Part shown: in pieces, positions 1 to 9,028 of the stretch | Numbering within the stretch: position 1 is the first letter of the stretch | Layout of the letters: every line of letters begins with the position of its first letter | NCBI RefSeq assembly: GCF_003570905.1 | Contig: NZ_QXJM01000029.1 | Coordinates: 186,001 to 250,000 of the forward strand | Source of the DNA: Cohnella faecalis | GTDB taxonomy: Bacteria > Bacillota > Bacilli > Paenibacillales > Paenibacillaceae | DNA length: 64,000 nt | Reading direction: 5' to 3' | The notes under the pieces: model-generated | Told to the model about the DNA's origin: nothing | Databases searched by the model: none | Seen by the model: the letters and a program-made list of their open reading frames with translations, nothing else | Position numbers and translations under genes: made by a program

Positions 1-2371
1 CGAGCCCTTTTTCGATAACGCGGGCCATGTCCTTAATGGCAAAATAGTCGGCTTTGGAGGCCGTATCCAACCGGGTTAGATTCGCGTAGCCGGACCAGCC
101 ATTCCGAAGCTCGCTTTCTTCCGATGCGGTAACGGCCAGCAGCTTCTCGTCGGCGGTCGTCGAATCGGCTGCATTCGCAATTTTGACGAAGCTTCGTTGT
201 CCGTCGACGACCCTCGTGAACCCTTTGACTCCTTTGGCCGAATTGCCGTCCAGCAAATCCCGATTCGAGAGATTGTCCAGCAAGCCTTCGCCTTGCGGCG
301 TCGCCGCTGCGTCCCCGTAGAACGTTTTGAGCATATAGCCCGAATAGTTAAAGCCATTGTTCAACAAAAAGCTTTCATCGATACGAACAGTGTTTTCAAA
401 ATCGTTGCCTTCGCCCGAGACGGCCGTAAGCGTCGTTCTGTACTGATCCAGGAAGTCTTTGGCCGCTTGACGAACTTCAGCAGGCGTACTCGTGTTTTTC
501 ACGGCCCCGACGTCGTCTCTCGTAATGTACAGACTCGTAATGAAACGGATCAAATCGAAATAGAACGGCGCCTTGAACGATTCGTCCGGATCGTTGAGGT
601 CGAAGTAGGCTTCGCCGTCGTTATGATCGAAAAAGCCGATGTTCCGCGTATGGGCGTCCCCTTCAATCCATGTATCGACGTTGCTCCACGATTTCCAAGC
701 CGTCGGCACCGGAATGGTCGTTCCTAAATCCCGGTAAAAAATCGCGGCGTTGCCTCTGAAAAATTTGAACGTCTTGGCCGCCATTTCCGAATACTTGTAG
801 CTTTTGTCGTAAGCGTCGGAATGAAAAGCGTTGACCGATTTCAAAATTTCCGTGACAGCGTTCGCGCGAGCGGCATCGTTCAAAAGCGCGGCTGACGGCC
901 GCTTCACGACGATTCCGCCGATCATGTCCGAGTCCTCGGTCGCGCCCGAGACGATCGCTTCTTTCTTAATAACGACCGAGACGGAAGCATCGTTGAATAC
1001 GCCGGAAGCGGCCGCGCCGCCGACCGTAAACGTAATCGTCTTCGCCCCGTCGCCTGTTGCGGCAAAAGTCAATCCAGCCGGAAGCCCGCTAATCGAAAAA
1101 TGAGAAGCTGCGATGGGACCGTTGCTTACGGTTCCGTTCACGAGCGTAATCGCGAAGGAATTATCCGCCGAAGAAACCGCCGCCGAATCGCTCATCGATA
1201 CGGTGCTGTCGGCTGCCGCCCCCGTTATTTTCGTGCTGCTCTTCAACAAAACAGGACCTGAAATCGGCTCGGAAGCACCGTAAATATCGGAGAAGGCGGA
1301 CGGAAGCAGAACGAGCGCCAGCGGAACGTCCGCAAGAACGTCGGCTGCAGCTTGTCCGGACAGCGTAATCGTAATCGCCGTACCTGCAGCGATTGCCGTT
1401 GCCGTCAATCCGGCTGGCAGTCCGTTAAGCACGAAATCCGCCCCCTGCGCCAGCTCCGATTTGCTAAGCGTACCGTGCGTCGCATTCACGACGAAGGAAG
1501 CATTGGACGGGTCGACCGTCGTCGTCGAATCCATCGAGACCGTAAGATCGGCAGCGCTTGCCGCCCCGGCTGCCATCGGCTCAAAGAAGGAGCTATTTTG
1601 CGGATTGACCTGCGACTTGTCCGCCGTCACCTCGAAATCAAGAGCGTTATCTCCGCCCGCGGTCTCAAAGCCGTTGCCTTTGAAGACCCCGACTCCCGTT
1701 AACGTCGACAACGACGATCCGTCCGACGGATTTACGGCCTTGCGGATAAGGCTCTTCTGGGCGCTCCCTTTCGGAGCCGGGTTGCTTCCACCGTAACGAG
1801 ACGGTTTGGAGCTTCCTGAGCTGCCGCCATAGCCGACGAAATCGACGACCGCGCCCCCGGAGGATGCGCCAAAATCGAAATCGGAGTCACTGCTGAGCAG
1901 CGCAACCATGCCCCCGTCCTTGTTCATGTTCAAGGAAGTGTCCGCTGCGTTCTCGCCGGTCAATTCTTTGCCCGAGCCCGAGCTGAAGCCGGTCGCAACC
2001 GTTCCCGCTCCGAGCTTGATCAAGTAATAGCCGTGAGGCTGAATATCGCCGGTCAACGTTACTTTGCCGATCGTGCCATCGCCGACCGTCATATTGTCCG
2101 CTTGACTGGTCGAATCGGTCACTTTCAAAAATTGAACGCTCCAGCCCTGCAAGCTTTGAACCGTTCCGGTCGGATTATACAGCTCGATAAAATCGTTCCT
2201 GTAGGGCGAATCCGTGTTGTGGGACCCCCCTCCGAATATTTCGCTGATGACGATATGATTGGCCTCCGCCGCTGCCGCAGCAGGCGTCCATGCAGGCAAA
2301 TAGGCGGCATTAGATACGATAGCCGCGCTTAACGCCATGACCGCCGTCTTTTTCCACGTGTTGAACCGCAC
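1..2371 (-). CDS. Secreted lamin-tail domain / DUF2252 fusion protein (partial, C-terminus off the window)
   Basis: The frame is open from a GTG at 2371 to the window edge (about 790 codons). The GTG follows AGGGGAG at a good distance and gives a normal signal peptide: basic start (MRFNTWKK), hydrophobic stretch, then AAAAE. Residues about 40-200 read as a lamin-tail (LTD) domain (start HIVISEIFGGG, later NDFIELYNPTG and VDFVGYGG). Two related modules of about 100 residues follow, each with an L(P)AGLT motif. From about residue 515 the sequence matches DUF2252: KFFRGNAAIFYRDLG, WIEGDAHTRNIGFF, YFDLNDPDES. The GDAH..N and DLND motifs recall kinase-like phosphotransferases. DUF2252 proteins are usually cytoplasmic, so a secreted version is odd. 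The domain calls are fairly secure; substrate and function are unknown. Confidence 0.8.
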   Translation of the reverse strand, partial: MRFNTWKKTAVMALSAAIVSNAAYLPAWTPAAAAAEANHIVISEIFGGGSHNTDSPYRNDFIELYNPTGTVQSLQGWSVQFLKVTDSTSQADNMTVGDGTIGKVTLTGDIQPHGYYLIKLGAGTVATGFSSGSGKELTGENAADTSLNMNKDGGMVALLSSDSDFDFGASSGGAVVDFVGYGGSSGSSKPSRYGGSNPAPKGSAQKSLIRKAVNPSDGSSLSTLTGVGVFKGNGFETAGGDNALDFEVTADKSQVNPQNSSFFEPMAAGAASAADLTVSMDSTTTVDPSNASFVVNATHGTLSKSELAQGADFVLNGLPAGLTATAIAAGTAITITLSGQAAADVLADVPLALVLLPSAFSDIYGASEPISGPVLLKSSTKITGAAADSTVSMSDSAAVSSADNSFAITLVNGTVSNGPIAASHFSISGLPAGLTFAATGDGAKTITFTVGGAAASGVFNDASVSVVIKKEAIVSGATEDSDMIGGIVVKRPSAALLNDAARANAVTEILKSVNAFHSDAYDKSYKYSEMAAKTFKFFRGNAAIFYRDLGTTIPVPTAWKSWSNVDTWIEGDAHTRNIGFFDHNDGEAYFDLNDPDESFKAPFYFDLIRFITSLYITRDDVGAVKNTSTPAEVRQAAKDFLDQYRTTLTAVSGEGNDFENTVRIDESFLLNNGFNYSGYMLKTFYGDAAATPQGEGLLDNLSNRDLLDGNSAKGVKGFTRVVDGQRSFVKIANAADSTTADEKLLAVTASEESELRNGWSGYANLTRLDTASKADYFAIKDMARVIEKGL

Positions 2372-2488
2372 GATTCATTTCTCCCCTCGTCTACTAGCTG
2401 TCCGTATGCAAACTCTTACAAGCTTCATACTAGCAATCATCGACGGGGCCTGTGTAAAGCCCTCGTTAAAGTTGATTCGGGGTTATGT

Positions 2489-2537
2489 AAAAAAAGAAGC
2501 CCCGCCGGATAGATTCTCTCTATCCTGCAAAGGCTTC
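2489..2537 (-). terminator. Intrinsic terminator of the lipase gene
   Basis: On the minus strand GAAGCC...GGATAG, a short loop, CTATCC...GGCTTC is followed by a run of seven T. The outer stem overlaps the lipase stop codon at 2536-2538, so the gene ends directly in its terminator. Confidence 0.8.
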
Positions 2538-3315
2538 AAGCCGGGCAAAAGCCGGGGTTGCGCGCGCACATGCGCTTGGCATACGCTGGATCCTTGCCAG
2601 CCAGGTCATTGAAATAGCTGCTGATCACGTGGTTCGCGGAGACGGAGCCGTTCTGAAAATCGAGCGGAGCTTCCCGGCGAACGTGAGAATAATAGTAGAC
2701 TTTGCCCCTTCTCGGAAGCTTCATAATAAACGGCGGGAGGTGAGGTACCGCATCGTACACGTTCTGCACGCGGAAGCTCGCCCCCGCGCGGCTTCCGAAC
2801 GTCTTCGCGTAAGCCGGATCCCCTGCCCGGGGAGCGCCGTACGTATAGACGCAAGGCAGTCGAAATCGCGAATTCGCCGAGACGTCGGGCGCGCATAAGA
2901 CGGCTAGAGCGCCGCCTAGACTGTGCCCGGTGATTGTCAGAGGCTTGTCGCCCTGCATTCGGTTCAACGCGGCGAGTATTTGCTCCCGCGCCGAACCGTA
3001 GACGCGAGCGAAGCCGCGATGAACGAGACCGCCTTGCTTAACCCATTTGTAGTCGACCTGCGCGACCATCGCATCCGTGATCCAATCCTCCGTCGTGCTC
3101 GTACCTCGGAACGCAACAATCGCATCGCGTTCCGATTCCAGAATAAACCCGAACAGCTCGCGTCCCCCGCCGAGCGACTCGGCGGTGAACGAACCGACAG
3201 GGCTGTAGTCCGTCGGGACGATGAACGCGCCATTCTGGCTGAATTGCATGTATGTCTGGCTGCAAACCGCCGCCAGGAAAATGGCCTTGCCCATGTCGAA
3301 GCCATCCGGTTTCAA
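2536..3315 (-). CDS. Class 3 (fungal-type) lipase
   Basis: The 259-aa protein has the alpha/beta-hydrolase lipase_3 layout. The nucleophile elbow is GHSLGG (Ser132), the acid is probably Asp188 in VYDAVPHLP, and the base is His229 in NHVISSYF. The N-terminal AFRGTSTTEDWITD segment is typical of the family. It should hydrolyse ester bonds of lipids. No signal peptide is visible, so it is probably cytoplasmic or leaves by another route. The start is a TTG at 3315 behind AAGGGTG; an in-frame ATG at codon 8 is the alternative. It lies downstream of the GH42 gene on the same strand, with a strong hairpin over its ribosome binding site. Confidence 0.85.
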   Translation of the reverse strand: MKPDGFDMGKAIFLAAVCSQTYMQFSQNGAFIVPTDYSPVGSFTAESLGGGRELFGFILESERDAIVAFRGTSTTEDWITDAMVAQVDYKWVKQGGLVHRGFARVYGSAREQILAALNRMQGDKPLTITGHSLGGALAVLCAPDVSANSRFRLPCVYTYGAPRAGDPAYAKTFGSRAGASFRVQNVYDAVPHLPPFIMKLPRRGKVYYYSHVRREAPLDFQNGSVSANHVISSYFNDLAGKDPAYAKRMCARNPGFCPA

Positions 3316-3323
3316 GCCATCAC

Positions 3324-3362
3324 ACCCTTCCGTCCCCTACATTCTATGGGGATCGGAAGGGT
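3324..3362 (-). promoter_or_regulatory. Stem-loop covering the lipase ribosome binding site
   Basis: ACCCTTCCG (3324-3332) pairs with CGGAAGGGT (3354-3362), and CCCC/GGGG extends the stem. No T-run follows on either strand, so it is a poor terminator. On the minus strand the 3' arm contains the AAGGGT that serves as the lipase Shine-Dalgarno, so folding would hide it. Regulation is inferred from this geometry only. Confidence 0.45.
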
Positions 3363-3404
3363 TAGATGCCTATGGTTCAAGAGAATGGCGGCCCGGCAGA
3401 ATCT

Positions 3405-5486
3405 TCACTCGGACGCGACTTGATTGCGCTTCAGCACGCGAACGCCATTGACCGGGAGCGTAAGCTCGAAGCTGGCCAGCTCCTCTTCGGTTTCCGCATC
3501 CCGATAAGAACGGCCGTCGAGCCTCACGATGCGCTCGGCTCCGCTATAATTTTGGACGAAAACGAAGTCCGTCTCTCCGTCCGTGCGAACCTGAGCGGTT
3601 ACGCCGTCGGGCAGCTCCGATTCGAGAGCGCGCGGGATGCCCAGCTTCACCGCGAGCTTGCCGTAGAAGCTTTCGTAGAAAGGCGCGAACGCGCGCGTTG
3701 CCAAATAATACGCCTCGCCCGATCCAAAAGCGTTCACCGTGAGCGCCGGACGTCCCGCGTAGAAGTCGTCGCGGTAAATCGCCAGCGCCTCCGCCCCCTC
3801 CAGATGCACGAGCTCGCACAGCTCGCGGGCTTCGAACTCCCCGGCTAGGCCAAGCGCGTTATCCGCGACTGGAACGATCCCGTTGCGCTCATCGTCGTAT
3901 AGACCGTCGATCTCTTCGGCCCAAATGCCGAGCGTTGTACGGAGCGGGCCCGGAAAGCCTCCAAGGTGGCACAAGTCGTTCTCGTCCACGATGCCCGACC
4001 AGTACGTCGTCGCCAAGGTTCCGCCGTCCGAGACGAATTTCTCCAGCTTCGCTCCCGTTTCGCTGCGGCACAAATACATCATCGGAGCGACGATAAGCGC
4101 GTATCGGCCAAAATCGTATCCGTCGCCCGAGCCGATAATATCGACCGGAACGCCCAGTTGCCAGAACGCCTTATAGTGCTCCATCACCGTCTGCTCGTAA
4201 TGAATGCCGGCGTTGCGAGGACCTTGCGAATTCTTCACCGCCCAGCGATTGTCCCAATCGGCGATAATGGCTACGCGAGAATCGACCTTTGTTCCGACGA
4301 CGTCGGCTAACGAGCCGAGCGACGCGCCCAGCTCCGAGACATCGCGGAACGTCCGCGTGCGCTCGTGGCCGACGTGATCGACGACCGCTCCGTGGAGCTT
4401 CTCGCTGGAGCCGCGGCTTTTTCGCCATTGAAAATATTGAACGGTGTCCGATCCGTGCGCGACGGCCTGCAGCGAGGACAGCTTGTGCATGCCCGGCTTT
4501 TTCAGCTTGCTGATCGGCTGCCAGTTCGTCACGCTTGGCGTGCTCTCCATAAGCATGAACGGCTTACCTTTGAGAGATCGGAACAAATCGTGATTGAACG
4601 CAAACCATGCTGCCACCTGGCTGTCGTCCTTCGATTCGTGCCACGTCGGGTAAGCGTCCCATGAAATAACGTCCAGCACGTCCGAGAACTTGCGATAATC
4701 CAGACCTGCGAACCAATTCATCATGTTCGTCGTGACCGGCAAGTCGGAGCCGACCTCGCGGATGCAAGAAATCTCGTGCTTGCAAAAATCGACCGTTCGA
4801 TCGGTAACGAACCTTTTCCAATCGAGATTGTGCGCGTGTACCATAGACTCTCCGTGGGGGGCGGGCGATTCGATCTGCGGCCAATCCGAATATCGGTGAG
4901 CCCAGAAGGATGTCCACCAAGCCATGTTCAGTTCGTCCAGCGTGCCGTATTTTTCGCGCAGCCACTCTCGAAAAGCGTCCTGACATAACGGACAATGGCA
5001 CTCGCCGCCGAACTCGTTCGATATATGCCAGCCGACGACGGCCGGATGCCCGGCGTATCTGGCCGCAAGCTTCCGGTTCATCGTTCCCGTTTTGTCCCGA
5101 TAGACGGGCGACGTGTAGCAATGGTTATGCCGCTGGCCGTGAAGATTGCGAACGCGGTTTGCTCCGACTCTCAGCACTTCCGGGTATTGCTCCGACATCC
5201 ACGCCGGCCGCGCCCCGCTGGGTGTAGCCAGCCAAGCGAACAAGCCGTTCTCCGCGAACCGGTCGAGAACCCGGTCCAGCCATTCGAACGTATAACGCCC
5301 TTCCTCGGGCTCCAAAGCCGCCCATGCGAAAATGCCGATCGCCATCGTGTTGCAGCCCGCCAGCTTCATAAGCCGGATATCTTCGTCAAGCACTTGCGGA
5401 TCGTGCTGCCATTGATCCGGGTTGTAGTCCGCCCCGTGCATGAAGCCGGGTATTTTGCCGCTGATCGGCGGGAACTTGGAGCTCAT
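3405..5486 (-). CDS. Beta-galactosidase, glycoside hydrolase family 42
   Basis: The 693-aa protein is close to the usual GH42 length. The TIM barrel opens with GFMHGADYNPDQW. The acid/base is Glu158 in WHISNEFGG and the nucleophile is Glu314 in LMESTPS. Cys123, Cys163, Cys165 and Cys168 match the structural zinc cluster seen in several GH42 enzymes. The C-terminal part fits the trimerisation and small beta domains. No signal peptide is present, so it should act in the cytoplasm on imported beta-galactosides. I chose ATG 5486 because AGGAGA lies 8-9 nt upstream; the frame is open further upstream but nothing there looks coding. It lies 49 bp after the DUF445 gene. No sugar transporter or regulator adjoins it. 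Confidence 0.9.
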   Translation of the reverse strand: MSSKFPPISGKIPGFMHGADYNPDQWQHDPQVLDEDIRLMKLAGCNTMAIGIFAWAALEPEEGRYTFEWLDRVLDRFAENGLFAWLATPSGARPAWMSEQYPEVLRVGANRVRNLHGQRHNHCYTSPVYRDKTGTMNRKLAARYAGHPAVVGWHISNEFGGECHCPLCQDAFREWLREKYGTLDELNMAWWTSFWAHRYSDWPQIESPAPHGESMVHAHNLDWKRFVTDRTVDFCKHEISCIREVGSDLPVTTNMMNWFAGLDYRKFSDVLDVISWDAYPTWHESKDDSQVAAWFAFNHDLFRSLKGKPFMLMESTPSVTNWQPISKLKKPGMHKLSSLQAVAHGSDTVQYFQWRKSRGSSEKLHGAVVDHVGHERTRTFRDVSELGASLGSLADVVGTKVDSRVAIIADWDNRWAVKNSQGPRNAGIHYEQTVMEHYKAFWQLGVPVDIIGSGDGYDFGRYALIVAPMMYLCRSETGAKLEKFVSDGGTLATTYWSGIVDENDLCHLGGFPGPLRTTLGIWAEEIDGLYDDERNGIVPVADNALGLAGEFEARELCELVHLEGAEALAIYRDDFYAGRPALTVNAFGSGEAYYLATRAFAPFYESFYGKLAVKLGIPRALESELPDGVTAQVRTDGETDFVFVQNYSGAERIVRLDGRSYRDAETEEELASFELTLPVNGVRVLKRNQVASE

Positions 5487-5535
5487 CTGATCGTTTCTCC
5501 TCTCGCATGATGCAGGCTGCGGTTTTTCCTGCGGG

Positions 5536-6834
5536 CTAAGATACGCCAAAAGCGCGCAGGATCGGGTCGTAAACGACGTGCAAAATGACGTACATACAGG
5601 CTCCGATGAACGCGCCAAGCACCGATCCGTTAATGCGGATTCGGCTCAGATCGCGTCCAACCTTGCTCTCTACGAATTCGTTCAGCTTGTCTTTCGTGAA
5701 CGAATCGAGCGTTTCCCTGACGACAGTACCGATCAGCCGGTGCTCCCTGTCCACAACGTCGCTCAAAAAGCTTTTCACATGCCGCTCCATCGCATTCTGC
5801 ATGGAGGCGTTATCTTTGAACACATCCCAATAACGGGTGATGAGACGTTCGAGCCACTCTTTCATACGTTCGGCTTCCCCGTCCGCCAATGCCTGAGCCG
5901 TGCGTCCAAGCAAATCCTCAATCGCTTTGGAAAATTCGGTTCGCTCCAAAGTCGTCTCTTTCCAGCTTTCGATAGCTTTGGCTATGTCCGGGTCGTCGTT
6001 AAGACTGTCTGCCAGACGGCGCAGCCGATCGAGCAGAAAAGTACGCATCTCGTGATCCGGCCTGTGCATATCTTCAAGGAACGCGAGCAAATCCCGTTGA
6101 ACGATGGATGCCGCTTCATCCAGATTCAGAATATCGGCCGATTCCGCGAACGAGACGGCCGTCTGCTTGAACAGCCGGGACAGCCAGCCCCCTTCGTTCA
6201 GCTTGCGTTGCTTCTCCGTTTCGAGCATCGAACGAATTCCTTGCTTAACGTCCTCGGAATCCGCTTTGATGGCTATCTCATCGAGAAGTCGGTCGAAGCC
6301 TTTTTCCAGCAAGCCGCTATCGATCAAAGCGGAGAGCGACTTGCCCGCGTACGGAGTAACCGGAACCGTGCGAAGCCCTTGGCGAAGCAGCTTGTCCAGC
6401 ATGGCGGCCGTCGCCGGCCTATCCATGCTTTCGAACCAGGAGAGCAGCGCCTTCCAACCGATTCGATACACCGTTCCATCCCTTACTAACGGGTCCAATC
6501 GCTCGACGGCCATGCGTACGAACGAATATTTTTCGATACTTTCTTTCATGACGTTCGGCGGCAGCAGCTGCGTTTCCACCATTTGAACCGCTCCGTCTAT
6601 AAGCTTGAGACGATTGTTCGGAATAATGGCGGCGTGCTTAAGCGGCAAGCCCAGCGGACGGCGAAACAACGCGGTCACGGCGAACCAATCGGCGAGTCCG
6701 CCGACCAATCCCGCTTCCGACATATAGAATAGAAGCGTTGACCACCATTGGTCCGGCCACCAGGCTTTGCACAGGACGGCTGCTCCGAATGCAAGGGCGA
6801 CGAGCAACAACACCAGATTCGCTGTTTTTTTCAT
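5536..6834 (-). CDS. DUF445 family membrane protein (second of a tandem pair)
   Basis: 432 aa. One N-terminal transmembrane segment is followed by GLADWFAVTALFRRPLG and IIPNNRLKLIDGAVQMVE. A long helical middle ends in DKLNEFVESKVGRDL and IRINGSVLGAFIGA, which leads into a C-terminal membrane segment. This is the DUF445 (YheB-like) layout: anchored at both ends with a helical body. Function is unknown in the family. It starts 3 bp after the stop of its paralogue, with AGGAAG upstream, so the two are co-transcribed and probably arose by duplication. Confidence 0.85.
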   Translation of the reverse strand: MKKTANLVLLLVALAFGAAVLCKAWWPDQWWSTLLFYMSEAGLVGGLADWFAVTALFRRPLGLPLKHAAIIPNNRLKLIDGAVQMVETQLLPPNVMKESIEKYSFVRMAVERLDPLVRDGTVYRIGWKALLSWFESMDRPATAAMLDKLLRQGLRTVPVTPYAGKSLSALIDSGLLEKGFDRLLDEIAIKADSEDVKQGIRSMLETEKQRKLNEGGWLSRLFKQTAVSFAESADILNLDEAASIVQRDLLAFLEDMHRPDHEMRTFLLDRLRRLADSLNDDPDIAKAIESWKETTLERTEFSKAIEDLLGRTAQALADGEAERMKEWLERLITRYWDVFKDNASMQNAMERHVKSFLSDVVDREHRLIGTVVRETLDSFTKDKLNEFVESKVGRDLSRIRINGSVLGAFIGACMYVILHVVYDPILRAFGVS

Positions 6835-6837
6835 CCG

Positions 6838-8097
6838 CTATCTTCCTATCCAGAACGTTGCGGCAAATAATAGAAGGCCAATAATAAACCCGACCGCCGT
6901 TCCGTTAATCCGAATATATTGCAAATCTTTGCCCGCTTTTTCATGGACAAATTCCGTAAGCTTTTCGTCCGTGAACGTGGAGAGCCCGCCGCGTACCATC
7001 GATCCGATGACATTATGGTTTTTCGCTACCGCGTCCATGACAAGGCGATTAAGGACACCGTTCAGACGTTGCTCGGTCTCGGGGTTGCTTCGTCCGGCCC
7101 GAACCGCTTGGCTAATGAAGCCTCGCAGCCAACTGGATGCCGTCTTCGTCTCCGCCGCACGGACTTCGTCCATCCGCCTCTGCAGCCAACCCGCCAAATC
7201 GATACGAGTCCGCGCCGACTCCAACAGCTTCATTTTCCCGTCTTCTACCCAGCGTCTTAAGGCATCGTCCTCTCTCAATCGGACAATTATGGCGGCCAAT
7301 TGCTCGTTCAGCTTGATCCGGTAAGGATGCTCCGGAGACCGCAGCGAGACCGCGAGCTTCTGCAGCCAATCCTGCGCTTTCTCGCCAAGCTTCTCCGGAC
7401 TAAGACCTGCGACGGACTGGAACATCTTGCGTGAAGCGCTGCCCGATGAATATGAATCGAGCACTTGTCCGATGAGCGCAGTGAGCATCGCCCGAAAAGA
7501 CGGGGATGAGAGCCATTTTTCAACTTCATGGACAATGAACTCTGCAACCCGGTCGACATAGCCGTTGTTTAACGACCATTGTCCGATATCGGCGGCGATT
7601 TCGGATACGTTGAGCTGATCGGCATGATCCAAGATCCATTGCTCCAAATGGTCGGCCAATTCGGTCGAATCGGCCAACCCGAACAGGTCGGCGCCGATCC
7701 GGTGCAGAAAGTCGGCCAGCTCCGCGGAGCTGTCGCGTTCATCGAAATAAGCCAATAGCCAGCCGGCCAGGTTGAATTGTTGCAGCTTGCCGTTAATAGC
7801 CGCGACGGACAGCAAATCGGTTTGAACCATGTCCGACAATTCGCGTATGAGCCTGTCGCGGTTTTTGGGAATGATCCGCGTTCCCATCCAGCCCGGCCAT
7901 TTCCAACCGAGAGGGTCCTTGAAAATAGCCGTCACTGCAAACGAATCGGCTAGCCCGCCGATCGCCGCGGCGCTGAAGCCCGCGAATGCGAGTCCGCCGG
8001 CGAAGGAGTGCTGGAACGGATATGCGGCAAGCGCGCCTACGATCGATCCGGCGACCGCCCAGTCGGCCGTCCGGTAGATGCGATGTTTCTCCGCCAT
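6838..8097 (-). CDS. DUF445 family membrane protein (first of a tandem pair)
   Basis: 419 aa, a paralogue of the next gene. It shares GLADSFAVTAIFKDPLG, IIPKNRDRLIREL, FTDEKLTEFVHEKAGKDL and IRINGTAVGFIIGL, with a membrane segment at each end. The start is ATG 8097, which has GGAGGTG 9 nt upstream. A GTG at 8109 in the same frame lies inside that Shine-Dalgarno and is rejected. The two copies differ widely between the conserved ends, so they may work as a hetero-pair. That is inference. Confidence 0.85.
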   Translation of the reverse strand: MAEKHRIYRTADWAVAGSIVGALAAYPFQHSFAGGLAFAGFSAAAIGGLADSFAVTAIFKDPLGWKWPGWMGTRIIPKNRDRLIRELSDMVQTDLLSVAAINGKLQQFNLAGWLLAYFDERDSSAELADFLHRIGADLFGLADSTELADHLEQWILDHADQLNVSEIAADIGQWSLNNGYVDRVAEFIVHEVEKWLSSPSFRAMLTALIGQVLDSYSSGSASRKMFQSVAGLSPEKLGEKAQDWLQKLAVSLRSPEHPYRIKLNEQLAAIIVRLREDDALRRWVEDGKMKLLESARTRIDLAGWLQRRMDEVRAAETKTASSWLRGFISQAVRAGRSNPETEQRLNGVLNRLVMDAVAKNHNVIGSMVRGGLSTFTDEKLTEFVHEKAGKDLQYIRINGTAVGFIIGLLLFAATFWIGR

Positions 8098-8323
8098 AGG
8101 TCCCTTCACCTCCGAATCGATATTTTTTCCATCATAGCACGAATGGCCGAAAATCCCGCATTTTGGCGATTTATTGCCGGAGAAAGAACGAAGCGGGCGC
8201 TTATTCGGACATTAACCTCGGCGGTGGGGCATTAAATCTCCCTTTCAAGGAGGGAATCCGTCGTCTTTCGTTGAAACAATTGTAAACAACGGAAAAATGC
8301 GCACACGATGGAGGATACCTGCC

Positions 8324-8932
8324 ATGAAGCTTCCCGATATTACCGTACTGGACTTCGAGACGAGCGGTCTGAAGCCCGCTGCGGATAGAGTCATCGAAAT
8401 AGCGGCCATTCGCGTCTCCGGCGGCGAAATTACGACCCAATTCAGCACTCTTGTCCGGTTTGACGGCTATTTGCCCGCAAAAGTAACCGAATTGACAGGT
8501 CTCACATCCGCTCAGCTCGCCAAAGGAATGGATGAAGAGACGGCTTTTCGAATATTGAATCGCGTCATCGGCGACAGCGTGATCGTCGCGCATAACGCGC
8601 TGTTCGACTTAAGCTTTCTTCATCATACTCTGCTTCGTCTAGCCGGACGGTCGTTCCGCAATTCATTCATCGATACGCTCACCATCTCGCGAACCCGCCA
8701 TGCCTATCCGCATACGCTCACCGACATGAGTAAAAGGTACGGGATCGAGCTCAACGGCGCTCATCGGGCGCTCGCCGACGTTGTCGCCTGCTGGCAGCTG
8801 CTCGAAAAGCTAAACGAGGAGCAGTCCGTGGAACCGGACATGAACCGCATCGGCTACTTGCGCAAATATGGCAAACCGGAGTGGTACCCGGAGCAAGCGA
8901 AGATGGAGAGCATCGAGCTTAAGTACGCTTAA
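8324..8932 (+). CDS. DnaQ-like 3'-5' exonuclease (DEDDh family)
   Basis: A 202-aa stand-alone exonuclease domain. Exo I is VLDFETSGL, Exo II is HNALFDLSFL, and Exo III is GAHRALADVVACW with the DEDDh histidine. It resembles the proofreading domain of PolC and epsilon-like proteins, and would remove 3'-terminal nucleotides from DNA or RNA using two metal ions. ATG 8324 has GGAGGA 8 nt upstream; the upstream extension lacks this and is rejected. The gene is divergent from the DUF445 pair and convergent with recQ across a tandem repeat array. Confidence 0.85.
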   Translation: MKLPDITVLDFETSGLKPAADRVIEIAAIRVSGGEITTQFSTLVRFDGYLPAKVTELTGLTSAQLAKGMDEETAFRILNRVIGDSVIVAHNALFDLSFLHHTLLRLAGRSFRNSFIDTLTISRTRHAYPHTLTDMSKRYGIELNGAHRALADVVACWQLLEKLNEEQSVEPDMNRIGYLRKYGKPEWYPEQAKMESIELKYA

Positions 8933-8977
8933 TGTGAAAATCGCTTAAGCCTCTTACCGACGAAATCCCTCTGAATG

Positions 8978-9025
8978 CAAAAAAACACCGCTGCGTAGAG
9001 CTGCTAAGCTCTCCGCGGCGGCGTT
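8978..9025 (-). terminator. Hairpin with minus-strand T-run, distal to recQ
   Basis: AACaCCGC, GCG and AGAGCT pair with AGCTCT, CGC and GCGGcGTT around a short loop (8984-9025). Read on the minus strand, a T-run follows. It is oriented to stop transcription coming from recQ, whose stop is about 1 kb away on the other side of the repeat array. On the plus strand only a weak T-rich stretch follows, so its use by the exonuclease gene is doubtful. Confidence 0.6.
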
Positions 9026-9028
9026 CGT

